Shown here: positions 1-9,073 of the stretch, one piece after another
Layout: each line of letters starts with the position of its first letter
Position numbering within the stretch: position 1 is the stretch's first letter
Source of the DNA: Flavobacterium sp. TAB 87
Lineage (GTDB): Bacteria; Bacteroidota; Bacteroidia; Flavobacteriales; Flavobacteriaceae
NCBI RefSeq assembly: GCF_001529295.1
Contig: NZ_LLWK01000038.1
Span: forward strand, 434,001-498,000
Direction: 5' to 3'
DNA length: 64,000 nt
Notes under the pieces: generated by a model
Seen by the model: only the letters and a program-made list of their open reading frames with translations
Databases searched by the model: none
What the model was told of the DNA's origin: nothing
Position numbers and translations under genes: made by a program

Positions 1-23
1 TTGAAGCTACATTATTCATTAGG

Positions 24-1172
24 TTATTTTTTATGAATTAAACGGGTTAGTTTTATGGATAAATCGGTTAGTATAATTTTAGCATTTCCGTTGCGCTCAA
101 TGTGATACATGGCAGTGGATAATTCCTCAAAAATGGAGGTTATATTGTTACCGTTTACAAAAGGAGCAAAGTTTTCGAGTTTAAATTTCGCTACTTTAGG
201 TTGCATATAAACCAATTTTGGCGTTTGGTAATTTAACAATAAAGCTTGACGGAACATTTCGATACAAAAGCCGATAAATTTTTTCTGACTTTCACGACCA
301 AGACCAGCAATTTTTTCACTCCATTCAATTAAATCTTGAATCGCGGCTGCATTTCTCTTTGCTTTAAAAGCAGCACGAACCCAAACGACAAACCATTGTT
401 CAAATGGATCCTCAGTAGTATCTTGGTTCAATAAAGACACGGCTTTATTATAATTTCCTTGTGCTTGATGCGCAATTTTAAGAGCCAAATTACCTTCTAT
501 TTTATGCTTTTCAATTAAGGCTTCAGCAACTACTGCTTCACTTAAGCCATTAAAATGAAGTACTTGACATCTGGATCGAATGGTTTGTATAATGTCTTCT
601 TCGTTTTCAGAGATTAATATAAATAAGGTTTTATCATGAGGCTCTTCTAATAACTTCAAAAGTTTATTGGCTGCTGCAGTATTCATTTTGTCCGCCATCC
701 AAATAATCATAACCTTAAAACCACCCTCATACGATTTTAAGGCGAAAGATTTTAGTACTTCTTGCGCATCTTCTACGCGAATTTCTCCTTGTTTGTTTTG
801 TACGCCCAACAGGTTATACCAATCAAATAAACCGCCGTATGGATTTTCTAAAATAAATTTGCGCCAATCCTGAATAAAGTCTAAACTTTTAGGTTTCGTT
901 TTTACGTCTTCGGTGGTTACCGTTGGGTAAATAAAATGCAAATCGGGATGTGAAACCGAATCGAATTTTAAGTTACAAGCTGCATTTCCATTTGAATTTT
1001 CGCCGTCGCTATTGCTACACAAGATATACTGCGCATAAGCTAGTGCAATAGCCAAAGTTCCGCTGCCTTCTGGGCCAATAAAAAGTTGCGCATGCGGAAT
1101 GCGCCCCATAGATGCGCTCTTGGTTAAATGCGTTTTAATGTGATCTTGACCTAATATATCTGAAAATAGCAT
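24..1172 (-). CDS. holB: DNA polymerase III subunit delta' (clamp loader)
   Basis: Clamp-loader subunit that helps open and load the beta sliding clamp on primed DNA in the cytoplasm. The 382-residue protein begins with the AAA+ fold of the delta'/DnaX family. A degenerate P-loop, GPEGSGT, at residues 33-39 lacks the usual lysine, as expected for delta', which does not hydrolyse ATP. The SRC arginine-finger motif is at residues 200-202 and a helical C-terminal collar domain follows. The zinc-binding cysteine cluster of the E. coli protein is not complete; only Cys52 and Cys66 are obvious. The gene is transcribed away from the spr cluster. A promoter-like pair lies directly against the start codon, so the mRNA may be almost leaderless. 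The family call is firm. Confidence 0.9.
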   Translation of the reverse strand: MLFSDILGQDHIKTHLTKSASMGRIPHAQLFIGPEGSGTLAIALAYAQYILCSNSDGENSNGNAACNLKFDSVSHPDLHFIYPTVTTEDVKTKPKSLDFIQDWRKFILENPYGGLFDWYNLLGVQNKQGEIRVEDAQEVLKSFALKSYEGGFKVMIIWMADKMNTAAANKLLKLLEEPHDKTLFILISENEEDIIQTIRSRCQVLHFNGLSEAVVAEALIEKHKIEGNLALKIAHQAQGNYNKAVSLLNQDTTEDPFEQWFVVWVRAAFKAKRNAAAIQDLIEWSEKIAGLGRESQKKFIGFCIEMFRQALLLNYQTPKLVYMQPKVAKFKLENFAPFVNGNNITSIFEELSTAMYHIERNGNAKIILTDLSIKLTRLIHKK

Positions 1173-1176
1173 GCAG

Positions 1177-1204
1177 CAAAGATAACAGAAAATGATTTAT
1201 GCAA
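1177..1204 (-). promoter_or_regulatory. putative holB promoter, nearly leaderless
   Basis: Read on the minus strand there is TTG (1204-1202), 17 bases, then TATCTTTG (1184-1177), which fits the Flavobacterium pattern TTG-N17-23-TAnnTTTG. The -7 box ends five bases before the holB ATG, so transcription would start at or next to the start codon. Inferred from motif match only. Confidence 0.4.
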
Positions 1205-1538
1205 TAATTTAAGCGACTTAAACTTTCGACAGCTAATTTTTATAAAAATCGACGTTTCAGGAGGCTCGAAAAGCATTTCCTACCGCACTTTTTTATAAAA
1301 ACTTTATTAACAGTATTTTGTTAATATTCTTTTGACGGACAGCAGCAATTGAAAATATTTTTTGTTAAATTAATGCTGTTATTAGTGCTAAAAAGATGTT
1401 AAATTTTAAGAATTTACCTATGTAGTTAAAATTTAACAAATAGCCTTCCAAGCTCGATTAAAGACACTTTTAGCCGTCAGAACGCTGTTTATTAACACTA
1501 TTAGTAGTTGCTTCTGTTAAAATATTATCACAATAAAG
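1205..1538. other. AT-rich intergenic region between holB and the spr unit
   Basis: About 330 bases of AT-rich DNA between divergent genes. I see no convincing ORF, tRNA or long inverted repeat here. Several GTTAA and TTAAAT runs occur but without regular spacing. Confidence 0.4.
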
Positions 1539-1568
1539 TTGCAAATTAACTTAATTTATATATTTTTG
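1539..1568 (+). promoter_or_regulatory. putative promoter of the spr transcription unit
   Basis: TTG at 1539-1541, a 19-base spacer, and TATTTTTG at 1561-1568 match the Bacteroidota sigma-ABfr consensus (TTG / TAnnTTTG). It sits about 30 bases upstream of the first gene at 1600. No comparably good pair was noticed before sprC, sprD or sprB, so the whole unit to 26369 may be read from here. Confidence 0.5.
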
Positions 1569-1599
1569 TTTTTATTAATGAATATTTAAAATCGAATTT

Positions 1600-2046
1600 A
1601 TGAAAGGGAAAATTATTTTTTTAAGCTTATTCTTATTATTAGCTACCGAGGTGATGTCATCTCAAAATAAAAATGCACCTCAAAGTATAATTAGTACAAC
1701 TGCAATTATCCGTAAATACCATTCTCAAGATGAATTGAAAGGAATGCAAAAAGGAGAATTACTTGAACTGTATATTGAACGTATTAAAGTTTTAACTAAA
1801 ACCCTACCGTACATTGCATTGGCGACCAAGCCAGGAGTAACTATGGCAGATTTAGGTATCCCTATGGATAACGAAAATAAAAAGGTTCAGGACAGCCAAG
1901 TAGCATCTACAGACTCGTACTTAAATGTAACCGTAGATTTTCAACGTAAAATGATGCCCTATTCTGATAAAGATAATTTGGTAGCAGCAATTTTATTTTA
2001 CGAAAATACCATTAAGTCATTACACCTTTTCAATGAATACAATTAG
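1600..2046 (+). CDS. secreted protein of unknown function, first gene of the spr unit
   Basis: A 148-residue protein that I do not recognise. It starts with a clear signal peptide (residues 1 to about 21, ending near VMSSQ), so it should act in the periplasm or outside. The mature part has no cysteine. It has a helical look, with a segment rich in Lys, Glu and Leu around residues 45-65 and a second helix near the C-terminus. There is no sorting domain, lipobox or membrane segment. It lies directly downstream of the predicted promoter and 141 bases before the next gene, in the same direction as sprCDBF. That placement suggests, but does not prove, a role in gliding or adhesin secretion. Confidence 0.65.
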   Translation: MKGKIIFLSLFLLLATEVMSSQNKNAPQSIISTTAIIRKYHSQDELKGMQKGELLELYIERIKVLTKTLPYIALATKPGVTMADLGIPMDNENKKVQDSQVASTDSYLNVTVDFQRKMMPYSDKDNLVAAILFYENTIKSLHLFNEYN

Positions 2047-2060
2047 TAACTCTTTTAAGT

Positions 2061-2105
2061 TTTACTTTCATAAATAATAGTGAGAACATTTTATTTGAAA
2101 GTAAA
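2061..2105 (+). repeat. intergenic stem-loop
   Basis: TTTACTTTCA (2061-2070) and TGAAAGTAAA (2096-2105) form a perfect 10-bp stem with a 25-base loop, between the first and second genes of the spr unit. There is no strong T-run directly after it, so mRNA processing or stability is as likely as termination. Confidence 0.4.
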
Positions 2106-2187
2106 TTACTAGTTTTTTATTCTATTTAAAACTAATAAGACTTCAAATGCGTATGTTCTTAGTATTAACATAAATACCTACAATATC

Positions 2188-3483
2188 ATGAAAAAATCAT
2201 TACATGTTATCTGGATTACACTTGTTATGGTTTGCACAGCAAATGCACAACAAGAAAAAGGAATTATTGGATACAACAATTGGTTAAACAATTGGACTGA
2301 ATTCAAACCTAATAAAATTGAGTATGGAGAAGCAAATCAAATACTAGCTGGAAATATTTCGGTAAATACTAAGTTATTAAAAAGAAACATCTACGTTTTG
2401 CAAGGGCAAGTATATGTAACAAATAATGCAGTACTTACTATTGAACCAGGAACTGTTATTATAGGTGATGCGGATACTAAAGGAACATTAGTTATTTCTA
2501 AAGGTGCCAGTATTATTGCTGACGGATTAGAAACTGACCCTATCGTTTTTACTTCTAGTAAAGGTTTGAAAAAAGCAGGAGACTGGGGTGGAATCGTGAT
2601 TTTAGGAGATGCACCGATCAATAAATTTGGAGGGATTTCTTCTATTACTTACGATTTAAATCCGGCCTTAACTATTTATGGCGGTCAAAATGTAGAAAGT
2701 AATTCAGGTATTTTGAGATATGTTCGTGTAGAATTTGCTGGTAAAAAAGTAAGAGGTTCTACTGCTATGAATGCGCTTACATTGGCTGGAGTAGGAAATA
2801 AAACTGTTCTAGAGAATGTAATGGTAAGTAATTCAGGTGGAGATTCATTTGCAATTATAGGTGGAGAATTAAGTCTTTCTAAATTTGTGTCATATCACTC
2901 TGTGAATGACGATTTTAAATTTACTCAAGGAACACAATGTAAAATATTTAATTCGCTTGCTGTACGTTCTTCTTATGTAACGAGCAACAAAGATGGATCT
3001 CGTTGTATGGAAGTAATTTCATATGATAAAAAAGAAGAAACAGATTTTAGTAAAAAACAAACTTTAGTTACGGCTTCAAACATTACGATGTTAAATGACA
3101 GTCAAAACATTAGTGCTGATATCCAGTCAGGATTGGTAAAAGAAGCCATTTACATCGGTAGTGACGCAGCTCTTGAAATCAAAAGAAGTGTAGTTTCAGG
3201 ATTTAATCCAGCCGTTATTTTAAACAGCCAAATTGAGATCAACGATAAAAATTTAAAGAAAATCAAAATTGAAGAAATGTATTTCAACATGTGTAAAGGA
3301 AATATCTTTACAGAATACAATTCAAACAATGAAGATTTAGAAAACTGGTACGGTAACAGTATCTTTTTTAACGTCTACTCACAAACAGATAACAATGAAA
3401 CTTTTATTGATATCATGAATCCTAAGAGACCAGATTTTAGAATCAAATTAGGAAAAATTACTGCTGCTTCCGGCAAGTTTTAA
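2188..3483 (+). CDS. secreted right-handed beta-helix-like protein
   Basis: A 431-residue exported protein (signal peptide 1 to about 21, ending ANAQ). Residues about 65-330 show repeating short beta-strand patterns such as LTIEPGTVIIGD, TLVISKGASIIAD and PIVFTSSKG. These are typical of parallel beta-helix proteins common in Bacteroidota, where extracytoplasmic versions are often annotated only as hypothetical. The motif DWGGIVILGDAPIN is characteristic of this group. I see no T9SS sorting domain at the C-terminus, which ends in ASGKF, so the final location is unclear. It lies 102 bases upstream of sprC on the same strand with a stem-loop between them. Function unknown; surface or periplasmic binding is only an inference. 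Confidence 0.7.
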   Translation: MKKSLHVIWITLVMVCTANAQQEKGIIGYNNWLNNWTEFKPNKIEYGEANQILAGNISVNTKLLKRNIYVLQGQVYVTNNAVLTIEPGTVIIGDADTKGTLVISKGASIIADGLETDPIVFTSSKGLKKAGDWGGIVILGDAPINKFGGISSITYDLNPALTIYGGQNVESNSGILRYVRVEFAGKKVRGSTAMNALTLAGVGNKTVLENVMVSNSGGDSFAIIGGELSLSKFVSYHSVNDDFKFTQGTQCKIFNSLAVRSSYVTSNKDGSRCMEVISYDKKEETDFSKKQTLVTASNITMLNDSQNISADIQSGLVKEAIYIGSDAALEIKRSVVSGFNPAVILNSQIEINDKNLKKIKIEEMYFNMCKGNIFTEYNSNNEDLENWYGNSIFFNVYSQTDNNETFIDIMNPKRPDFRIKLGKITAASGKF

Positions 3484-3508
3484 TTTCAGTAAAAACATAA
3501 ATAATAGG

Positions 3509-3540
3509 TAAGGAATTAGTGATTCGTCGCTAATTCCTTA
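3509..3540 (+). repeat. intergenic stem-loop before sprC
   Basis: TAAGGAATTAG (3509-3519) pairs with CTAATTCCTTA (3530-3540), an 11-bp perfect stem with a 10-base loop, 26 bases after the upstream stop codon. The following bases (TCACTTTTG) are only weakly T-rich, so partial termination or mRNA processing is possible. Confidence 0.45.
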
Positions 3541-3584
3541 TCACTTTTGCCCAAAGTATCTTATAAAAGAATGATAGCCCCCAA

Positions 3585-5054
3585 ATGTTAAAAAAAATTC
3601 TTTTTATTTTGTTTTTGGTAACCCCATTAGCAAATAAAGTAATCGCGCAAACACTAAAAATTGGAAAACCTAATTTCGATTTTAGTCAAGCTTGTGCCAA
3701 CTCGGCCTTTAATTCATTTGAAGTGAGATTTAATTTCTCCACTTCTGCTCCATTAGATCCGAACAATCAGTTGATAGTAGAGTTGTCCGACCCCGAGGGC
3801 GACTTTGCTATACCTACTGTTCTATATCAGTCTAAAAAAGGTGAACTTACTAATAATGCGGTTTCGTTAATAGTGAGTCTTCCAATTACTGCATCTGGCG
3901 AAAATTATCAGATTAGAGTTAGAGCAACAGAGCCTGCTGTTACTAGTTCAAAGTCCAGTATTTTCCCCGCTTATTACAAAGCACACGACTCACAATTTAC
4001 CATAAATAATACTATTCCCTCCGCGACTTATTGCGCAGGAGGTAGCTATGTTTTATCTATTGATTCAAATGGTAATGGAGTAACAAATTCTCCTTTGCAA
4101 TACTCTTTTTTAAGCTACAACTGGTACCGAGACAATAGTACACCTTCATTATCGCTACCTCCCACTTTGCTTGCCACTGCAACATCAGGGTCTTACACGG
4201 TAAGCACACCAGGAGTATATTATGTAGAAACTAATTACGGTACTTGTACGTCAGATTCTTATTCTAATTACGTGACCGTTACAGAGGCTAATACCACTGC
4301 TGCTGCTACCGTGGTTTCAAGCTTGGGCAATCCTTTCTGTTCAACTTTAGGAGCTACAATTTTAAGCACTACAGCAGGTAAAAGTTACCAATGGTTAAAA
4401 GATGATGTCGCGATAAGTGGCGCAACAAATAAAACTTTTTCAGCAACTTCAGCTGGAAAATATTCTGTTAAAGTAGATTATGGTGGATGTCAAGCGAATG
4501 GCTCTATCGTCTTGCAAGAGTATCAAATGACTGCTAGTCTTAATGTACCTTTGAGTCCTGCAATAAAACAGATTGTTTCTGGCGAATCTTTTAATGTAGT
4601 TGTTGCGACAGATGCAAATAATCCTACATACAAATGGTACCTTAATGAGACTCTAATTGAAGGAGTTAATTTAAACAATTACTTGGTTGAGGTAAAAGGA
4701 AAGTATAAAGTAATAGTAACTGAAGAAGGAACTTGTAACTTAAGTAAAGAGCTTTCTTTTATTATTAACGATTCCAATCCTTTTGCGGATGTTCCAAATA
4801 TTCCCAATTTAATTAGTCCGAATGGTGACTTTGTAAACGATACCTGGATTTTACCAAACGAATATGTTAACGGTAGCAATGCAGAAGTAATGATCATTAG
4901 CGGTAATGGGAATGTAATTTTGCAAACGACCAATTATCAAAATGATTGGCCTTCAAATGAAATCGAATTTAAAAATATAAATCCAGTTTATTACTATATT
5001 ATTACAACACAAGATAATAAAGTTAGAAAAGGATCCATAACGGTTATAAAATAA
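3585..5054 (+). CDS. sprC: SprC-like gliding protein with T9SS type B sorting domain
   Basis: A 489-residue secreted protein: signal peptide (1 to about 21), a middle part with Ig-like or PKD-like segments (for example SYQWLKDDVAISGATN and TYKWYLNETLIEG, each followed by a YSVKV/YKVIV strand), and a C-terminal type B (CHU_C, gliding-associated) sorting domain at residues about 405-489 with the signature ISPNGDFVNDTW. Such domains direct export across the outer membrane by the type IX system. The gene is separated from sprD by one base, which suggests translational coupling. In F. johnsoniae the order sprC-sprD-sprB-sprF is an operon for gliding, and the order here matches. The name rests on order and architecture, not on alignment. 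Confidence 0.75.
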   Translation: MLKKILFILFLVTPLANKVIAQTLKIGKPNFDFSQACANSAFNSFEVRFNFSTSAPLDPNNQLIVELSDPEGDFAIPTVLYQSKKGELTNNAVSLIVSLPITASGENYQIRVRATEPAVTSSKSSIFPAYYKAHDSQFTINNTIPSATYCAGGSYVLSIDSNGNGVTNSPLQYSFLSYNWYRDNSTPSLSLPPTLLATATSGSYTVSTPGVYYVETNYGTCTSDSYSNYVTVTEANTTAAATVVSSLGNPFCSTLGATILSTTAGKSYQWLKDDVAISGATNKTFSATSAGKYSVKVDYGGCQANGSIVLQEYQMTASLNVPLSPAIKQIVSGESFNVVVATDANNPTYKWYLNETLIEGVNLNNYLVEVKGKYKVIVTEEGTCNLSKELSFIINDSNPFADVPNIPNLISPNGDFVNDTWILPNEYVNGSNAEVMIISGNGNVILQTTNYQNDWPSNEIEFKNINPVYYYIITTQDNKVRKGSITVIK

Positions 5055-5055
5055 T

Positions 5056-8000
5056 ATGAAGAAAATTTTACTATTCATAACTTTATTTTACGGTGTTACC
5101 TTTCCACTCTATTCACAGAAAACTGATTCTGGGGATGGAGTTGTTTCGTTTTCACTGCCGATAAGGAATTCTATAAAGTACAACCGTTTTGCCGTTAATC
5201 CAGCTTTTAGTTTTGTTAGAGAACAATCTACTATTGCAAGTTTTTATAACAAAAGACAATGGATAGCATTTGATGATGCGCCACAAACGTATGTATTTAG
5301 TTATTCGGGTCGTTTCAGAGAAAACGAAGGAATAGGTATAGGCGTTTTTCAACAAAATTATGGGTTGCTTACCACTTTTGGTGTTATTGCAAATTTTGCG
5401 CACAATTTAGTACTTCAAGAAGACAGCAATTTGACCTTCGGTTTAAATGTATCTGCTTATAAAAGCGGTTTAGATCAAGGAAAAGTAATTGTAAATACAC
5501 CCGATCCATCTTTAAATGATATCCCTTCCAATACCATTTTAGCGGTTAATCCAGGAATCAATTACGGAAATGCATTTTGGGACGTAGGTCTAGCGGTTCA
5601 TAATCTAGTGCTATACAATTTTGCTAGTTCAGAAATTGTAAAAGAAGACCCAGAGCAAAGTTTATTAGTGCATGGTATGTACACGGGATATTTAGATTCG
5701 TACGGCTTTTTAGACCGAAGCAAATTTTCTGCAATGGCTCGAACTGAATTCAAAAAGGATGAAATGGTTATTTCTGGCGTTGGTATGTTCATGATACCGC
5801 AAGGGGCATGGGCTCAAGTAGGCTACAATACTGTTTTTGGTTTTTCAGCAGGATTAGGAGTCAATGTTACTCCAAAAATATCTATTGAATATAATTACGA
5901 AAGAGGCACAGGAAATTTTTCAAATTTTGGTGCTTCGCATGAATTTTTAATAGCATATAAGTTCAAAAGTAAAAATTATTATTACGGTGACGATGAAGAA
6001 GAGGGTGCTTTAATTGCGCCAGCTTCGGCGCCTAAACCAGCGGCAACGACTGCAACTAAAGCACCTGTACAACGTGTGAATGCAGAGCAACGTGCTGCCG
6101 AGGCTAAACTTCTTGCTGCTGCAAAAGCTAAGGCCGATGCAGAAGCGCTTCAAGCTAGACTCGCAGCTACCAGCAAAGCTAAAGCGGATGCTGAGGCATT
6201 GCAAGCAAAATTAGCAGCGGACGCTAAGGCGAAAGCCGATGCAGAAGCCGTTCAAGCAAAATTATCTGCTAGTGATAAAGCTAAAGCGGATGCAGAAGCA
6301 CTTCAAGCTAAGTTAGCTGCAGACACAAAGGCCAAAGCTGATGCAGCCGCAGTTCAAGCAAAGTTTGCAGCTGAGGCTAAACTTAGAGCTGAGGCTAGAG
6401 CTAAAGCTGATGCAGAATCACTTAAATTAAAAATTGCGGCTGATGAAAAAGCAAAAGCAGCAGCTGTAGCATATCAAGTTCGTTTAGCAGCAGATAATAA
6501 AGCTAAAGCAGAAGCAGAAGCGATCAAAGCAAGACTTGCCGCCGCCGCCAAGGCCAAAGCTGATGCTGAAGCACTTAAAAACAAACTAGCAGCTGATGCT
6601 AAAGCGAAAGCCGATGCAGCAGCTTTACAAACGAAACTAGCAGCAGATAATAAAGCGAAAGCGGATGCAGCAGCATTGCAAGCGAAACTAGCAGCTGATG
6701 CTAAAGCGAAAGCCGATGCAGCAGCATTGCAAGCGAAATTAGCAGCAGATAATAAAGCTAAAGCGGATGCAGCAGCTTTACAAGCGAAACTTGCTTCAGA
6801 TGCGAAAGCTAAAGCGGATGCAGCAGCTTTACAAGCGAAACTTGCTGCAGATGCGAAAGCGAAAGCAGACGCCGAAGCTACACAAGCGAAAGTCGATGCA
6901 GCAGCATTACAAGCAAAACTAGCGGCGGATAGGAGAGCCAAGGTTGATGCCGAAGCTACACAAGCAAAATTAGCTGCCGATGCGAAAGCAAAATCTGATG
7001 CGGAAGCGTTGAAAGCCAAACTTGCTGCAGATGCGAAAGCGAAAGCAGACGCCGAAGCTGCAGCGAAATTAGCAGCTGATGCAAAAGCTAAATCTGATGC
7101 GGAAGCGTTGAAAGCCAAGATTGCAGCAGATGCGAAAGCGAAAGCAGACGCGGAAGCTGCACAAGCGAAAGTCGATGCAGCAGCATTGCAAGCGAAACTA
7201 GCAGCTGATGCTAAATCTAAAGCCGATGCGGAAGCGCTTCAAGCCAAGATTGCAGCAGATGCGAAAGCTAAAGCAGACGCCGAAGCTGCCCAAGCGAAAG
7301 CAGATGCAGCAGCATTACAAGCGAAATTAGCGGCGGATAGGAGAGCGAAAGTTGATGCCGAAGCTACACAAGCAAAATTAGCTGCCGATGCGAAAGCAAA
7401 ATCTGATGCGGAAGCGTTGAAAGCGAAACTTGCTGCAGATGCGAAAGCTAAAGCAGACGCCGAAGCTGCCCAAGCGAAAGCCGATGCAGCAGCATTGCAA
7501 GCGAAATTAGCTGCAGATGCTAAATCTAAAGCCGATGCGGAAGCGCTTCAAGCGAAACTTGCTGCAGATGCGAAAGCGAAAGCAGACGCCGAAGCTGCAC
7601 AAGCGAAAGTCGATGCAGCAGCATTACAAGCGAAATTAGCGGCGGATAGGAGAGCAAAAGTTGATGCCGAAGCTACACAAGCAAAATTAGCTGCCGATGC
7701 GAAAGCGAAATCGGATGCGGAAGCGCTTCAAGCGAAACTTGCAGCAGATGCGAAAGCGAAAGCAGACGCCGCCGAAGCTGCAGCGAAAGCCGATGCAGCG
7801 GCATTACAAGCGAAATTAGCGGCGGATATGAAGGCCAAGGTTGATGCGGAAGCTACGCAAGCGAAGATAGCTGCAGATGCAAAAGCGAAATCTGATGCCG
7901 AAGCCTTTAAAGCGAAACTAGCAGCTGATGCGAAAGCAAAAGCAGACGCGGAAGCTGCAGCTAAATTAGATGCAGCGGCATTACAAGCTAAATTAGCGGC

Positions 8001-9045
8001 GGATAGGAGAGCCAAGGTTGACGCAGAAGCTACGCAAGTGAAGTTAGCTGCAGATGCAAAAGCTAAATCGGACGCGGAAGCTCTAAAAGCAAAACTAGCT
8101 GCTGATGCACAAGCGAAATTAGATGCAGAAGAAGCTGCAAGAATAGCGGCTGCAAAATCAGTTCAGAAAGACGAAACGGCCAAAGCCATGGATAACTTGG
8201 CGGAGAATTTTGGGTCGACCTCAAAAACGCAGTCTGACTTAATTGCACAATTAAATGCTGCTGTTGCAAACAAACAAAAAGAATTGGATGACATGCGCGA
8301 AGAAAACGACTTGAGCGAAAAAGGCATTTACAGAGAGCAAAAAGAATTAGTGTTCAAAAGCGTTTCTGGAGAAGCAGCTCAGTTAGAGAGTTTGAAAAAT
8401 CAAATTAGCGATGTCAATAGAAGTCAAAAAATCGCTTTAGATAACTTGACTAAATTATATAACGATAGACTTAAAAAAGTGCCGAATAAAAATGATGCAC
8501 TCAACAAGTCGTACTTAGAAAAAATTGAAGCATTAAAGGCCGAGCAGTTGGCAGCCGAAAAATCGAATGCTGCACTCTTAGCTAGTTTAGAAAAAATTAA
8601 AGCAGAAACCGAAATCGAACGCAAGCGTCGTATTAAAAGAGCAGCTTTTGAAAACGATCAAGGAAAATATACCCAAGATCAAGTAGCCTTAAAACGAATT
8701 AAGGAAACGACCAAATTAAGTGCGACTCCTTTAAAAGCAGCAGATTTTGATTCTGGTGAAGAGCAATCGAACATGCAGATCATTAAAAATGTTAAGAACG
8801 AGCAAAGCGGTTATTATTTAATTATTGCCGTTCATAATAGCGTTGAGAAGAGAGATCAGTTTTTAACCAAAGCAGTGGCAGCGGGACGATCAGATATTAA
8901 TTTCTTTTACAATGTAAATACGAGTAAGTATTACATCTATTACGAGAAATTTGACGGCTTAGAAGATGCTCAAAAAGCATTAGAAAATAAAGGGACAAAA
9001 CCATACAATGAAAAAATGTCGGTGGTGAAACTCGAAAACGAATAA
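5056..9045 (+). CDS. sprD: SprD-like: PorP/SprF barrel, long Ala-rich rod, SPOR-like end
   Basis: A 1329-residue protein in four parts. After the signal peptide, residues about 22-305 resemble PorP/SprF outer-membrane barrels (NPAF, the AFWDVGLAVHN-type strand, a final FLIAYKF). Residues about 338-1030 are a low-complexity Ala/Lys/Asp/Glu rod built largely from 17-residue units such as AKADAEALQAKLAADAK, with longer nested repeats. Residues about 1040-1210 form a coiled coil with more varied sequence. Residues about 1238-1329 look like a SPOR-type peptidoglycan-binding fold (GYYLIIAVHNSVEKRDQF, then a YYIYYEKF strand). It sits between sprC and sprB, so it is probably the barrel partner for SprC export, as SprF is for SprB. 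The rod resembles TolA. Its repeats are nearly identical at DNA level, which suggests recent expansion. Confidence 0.75.
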   Translation: MKKILLFITLFYGVTFPLYSQKTDSGDGVVSFSLPIRNSIKYNRFAVNPAFSFVREQSTIASFYNKRQWIAFDDAPQTYVFSYSGRFRENEGIGIGVFQQNYGLLTTFGVIANFAHNLVLQEDSNLTFGLNVSAYKSGLDQGKVIVNTPDPSLNDIPSNTILAVNPGINYGNAFWDVGLAVHNLVLYNFASSEIVKEDPEQSLLVHGMYTGYLDSYGFLDRSKFSAMARTEFKKDEMVISGVGMFMIPQGAWAQVGYNTVFGFSAGLGVNVTPKISIEYNYERGTGNFSNFGASHEFLIAYKFKSKNYYYGDDEEEGALIAPASAPKPAATTATKAPVQRVNAEQRAAEAKLLAAAKAKADAEALQARLAATSKAKADAEALQAKLAADAKAKADAEAVQAKLSASDKAKADAEALQAKLAADTKAKADAAAVQAKFAAEAKLRAEARAKADAESLKLKIAADEKAKAAAVAYQVRLAADNKAKAEAEAIKARLAAAAKAKADAEALKNKLAADAKAKADAAALQTKLAADNKAKADAAALQAKLAADAKAKADAAALQAKLAADNKAKADAAALQAKLASDAKAKADAAALQAKLAADAKAKADAEATQAKVDAAALQAKLAADRRAKVDAEATQAKLAADAKAKSDAEALKAKLAADAKAKADAEAAAKLAADAKAKSDAEALKAKIAADAKAKADAEAAQAKVDAAALQAKLAADAKSKADAEALQAKIAADAKAKADAEAAQAKADAAALQAKLAADRRAKVDAEATQAKLAADAKAKSDAEALKAKLAADAKAKADAEAAQAKADAAALQAKLAADAKSKADAEALQAKLAADAKAKADAEAAQAKVDAAALQAKLAADRRAKVDAEATQAKLAADAKAKSDAEALQAKLAADAKAKADAAEAAAKADAAALQAKLAADMKAKVDAEATQAKIAADAKAKSDAEAFKAKLAADAKAKADAEAAAKLDAAALQAKLAADRRAKVDAEATQVKLAADAKAKSDAEALKAKLAADAQAKLDAEEAARIAAAKSVQKDETAKAMDNLAENFGSTSKTQSDLIAQLNAAVANKQKELDDMREENDLSEKGIYREQKELVFKSVSGEAAQLESLKNQISDVNRSQKIALDNLTKLYNDRLKKVPNKNDALNKSYLEKIEALKAEQLAAEKSNAALLASLEKIKAETEIERKRRIKRAAFENDQGKYTQDQVALKRIKETTKLSATPLKAADFDSGEEQSNMQIIKNVKNEQSGYYLIIAVHNSVEKRDQFLTKAVAAGRSDINFFYNVNTSKYYIYYEKFDGLEDAQKALENKGTKPYNEKMSVVKLENE
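6070..8150 (+). repeat. coding tandem repeat tract inside sprD
   Basis: About 2.1 kb encoding an Ala/Lys/Asp-rich rod. The basic unit is close to 51 bases (17 codons), with a higher-order block that includes the DRRAKVDAEATQ variant, recurring near 6930, 7340, 7650 and 8000. Many units share almost the same DNA, such as GCAGATGCGAAAGCGAAAGC. The tract keeps one reading frame throughout. Confidence 0.8.
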
Positions 9046-9073
9046 AAGTATAAAACAAAATTATAAAAGAATT

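Noticed and set aside
6474..8015. Long leftward open frames of Ala/Ser/Phe-rich protein (6474-7118 and 7728-8015)
   Set aside because: They are mirror images of the repeat tract of sprD; lack of stop codons comes from the biased repeat, and the composition is not protein-like.
6070..8150. CRISPR-like regular repeats
   Set aside because: Units are in frame, continuous and have no unique spacers; they encode the SprD rod.
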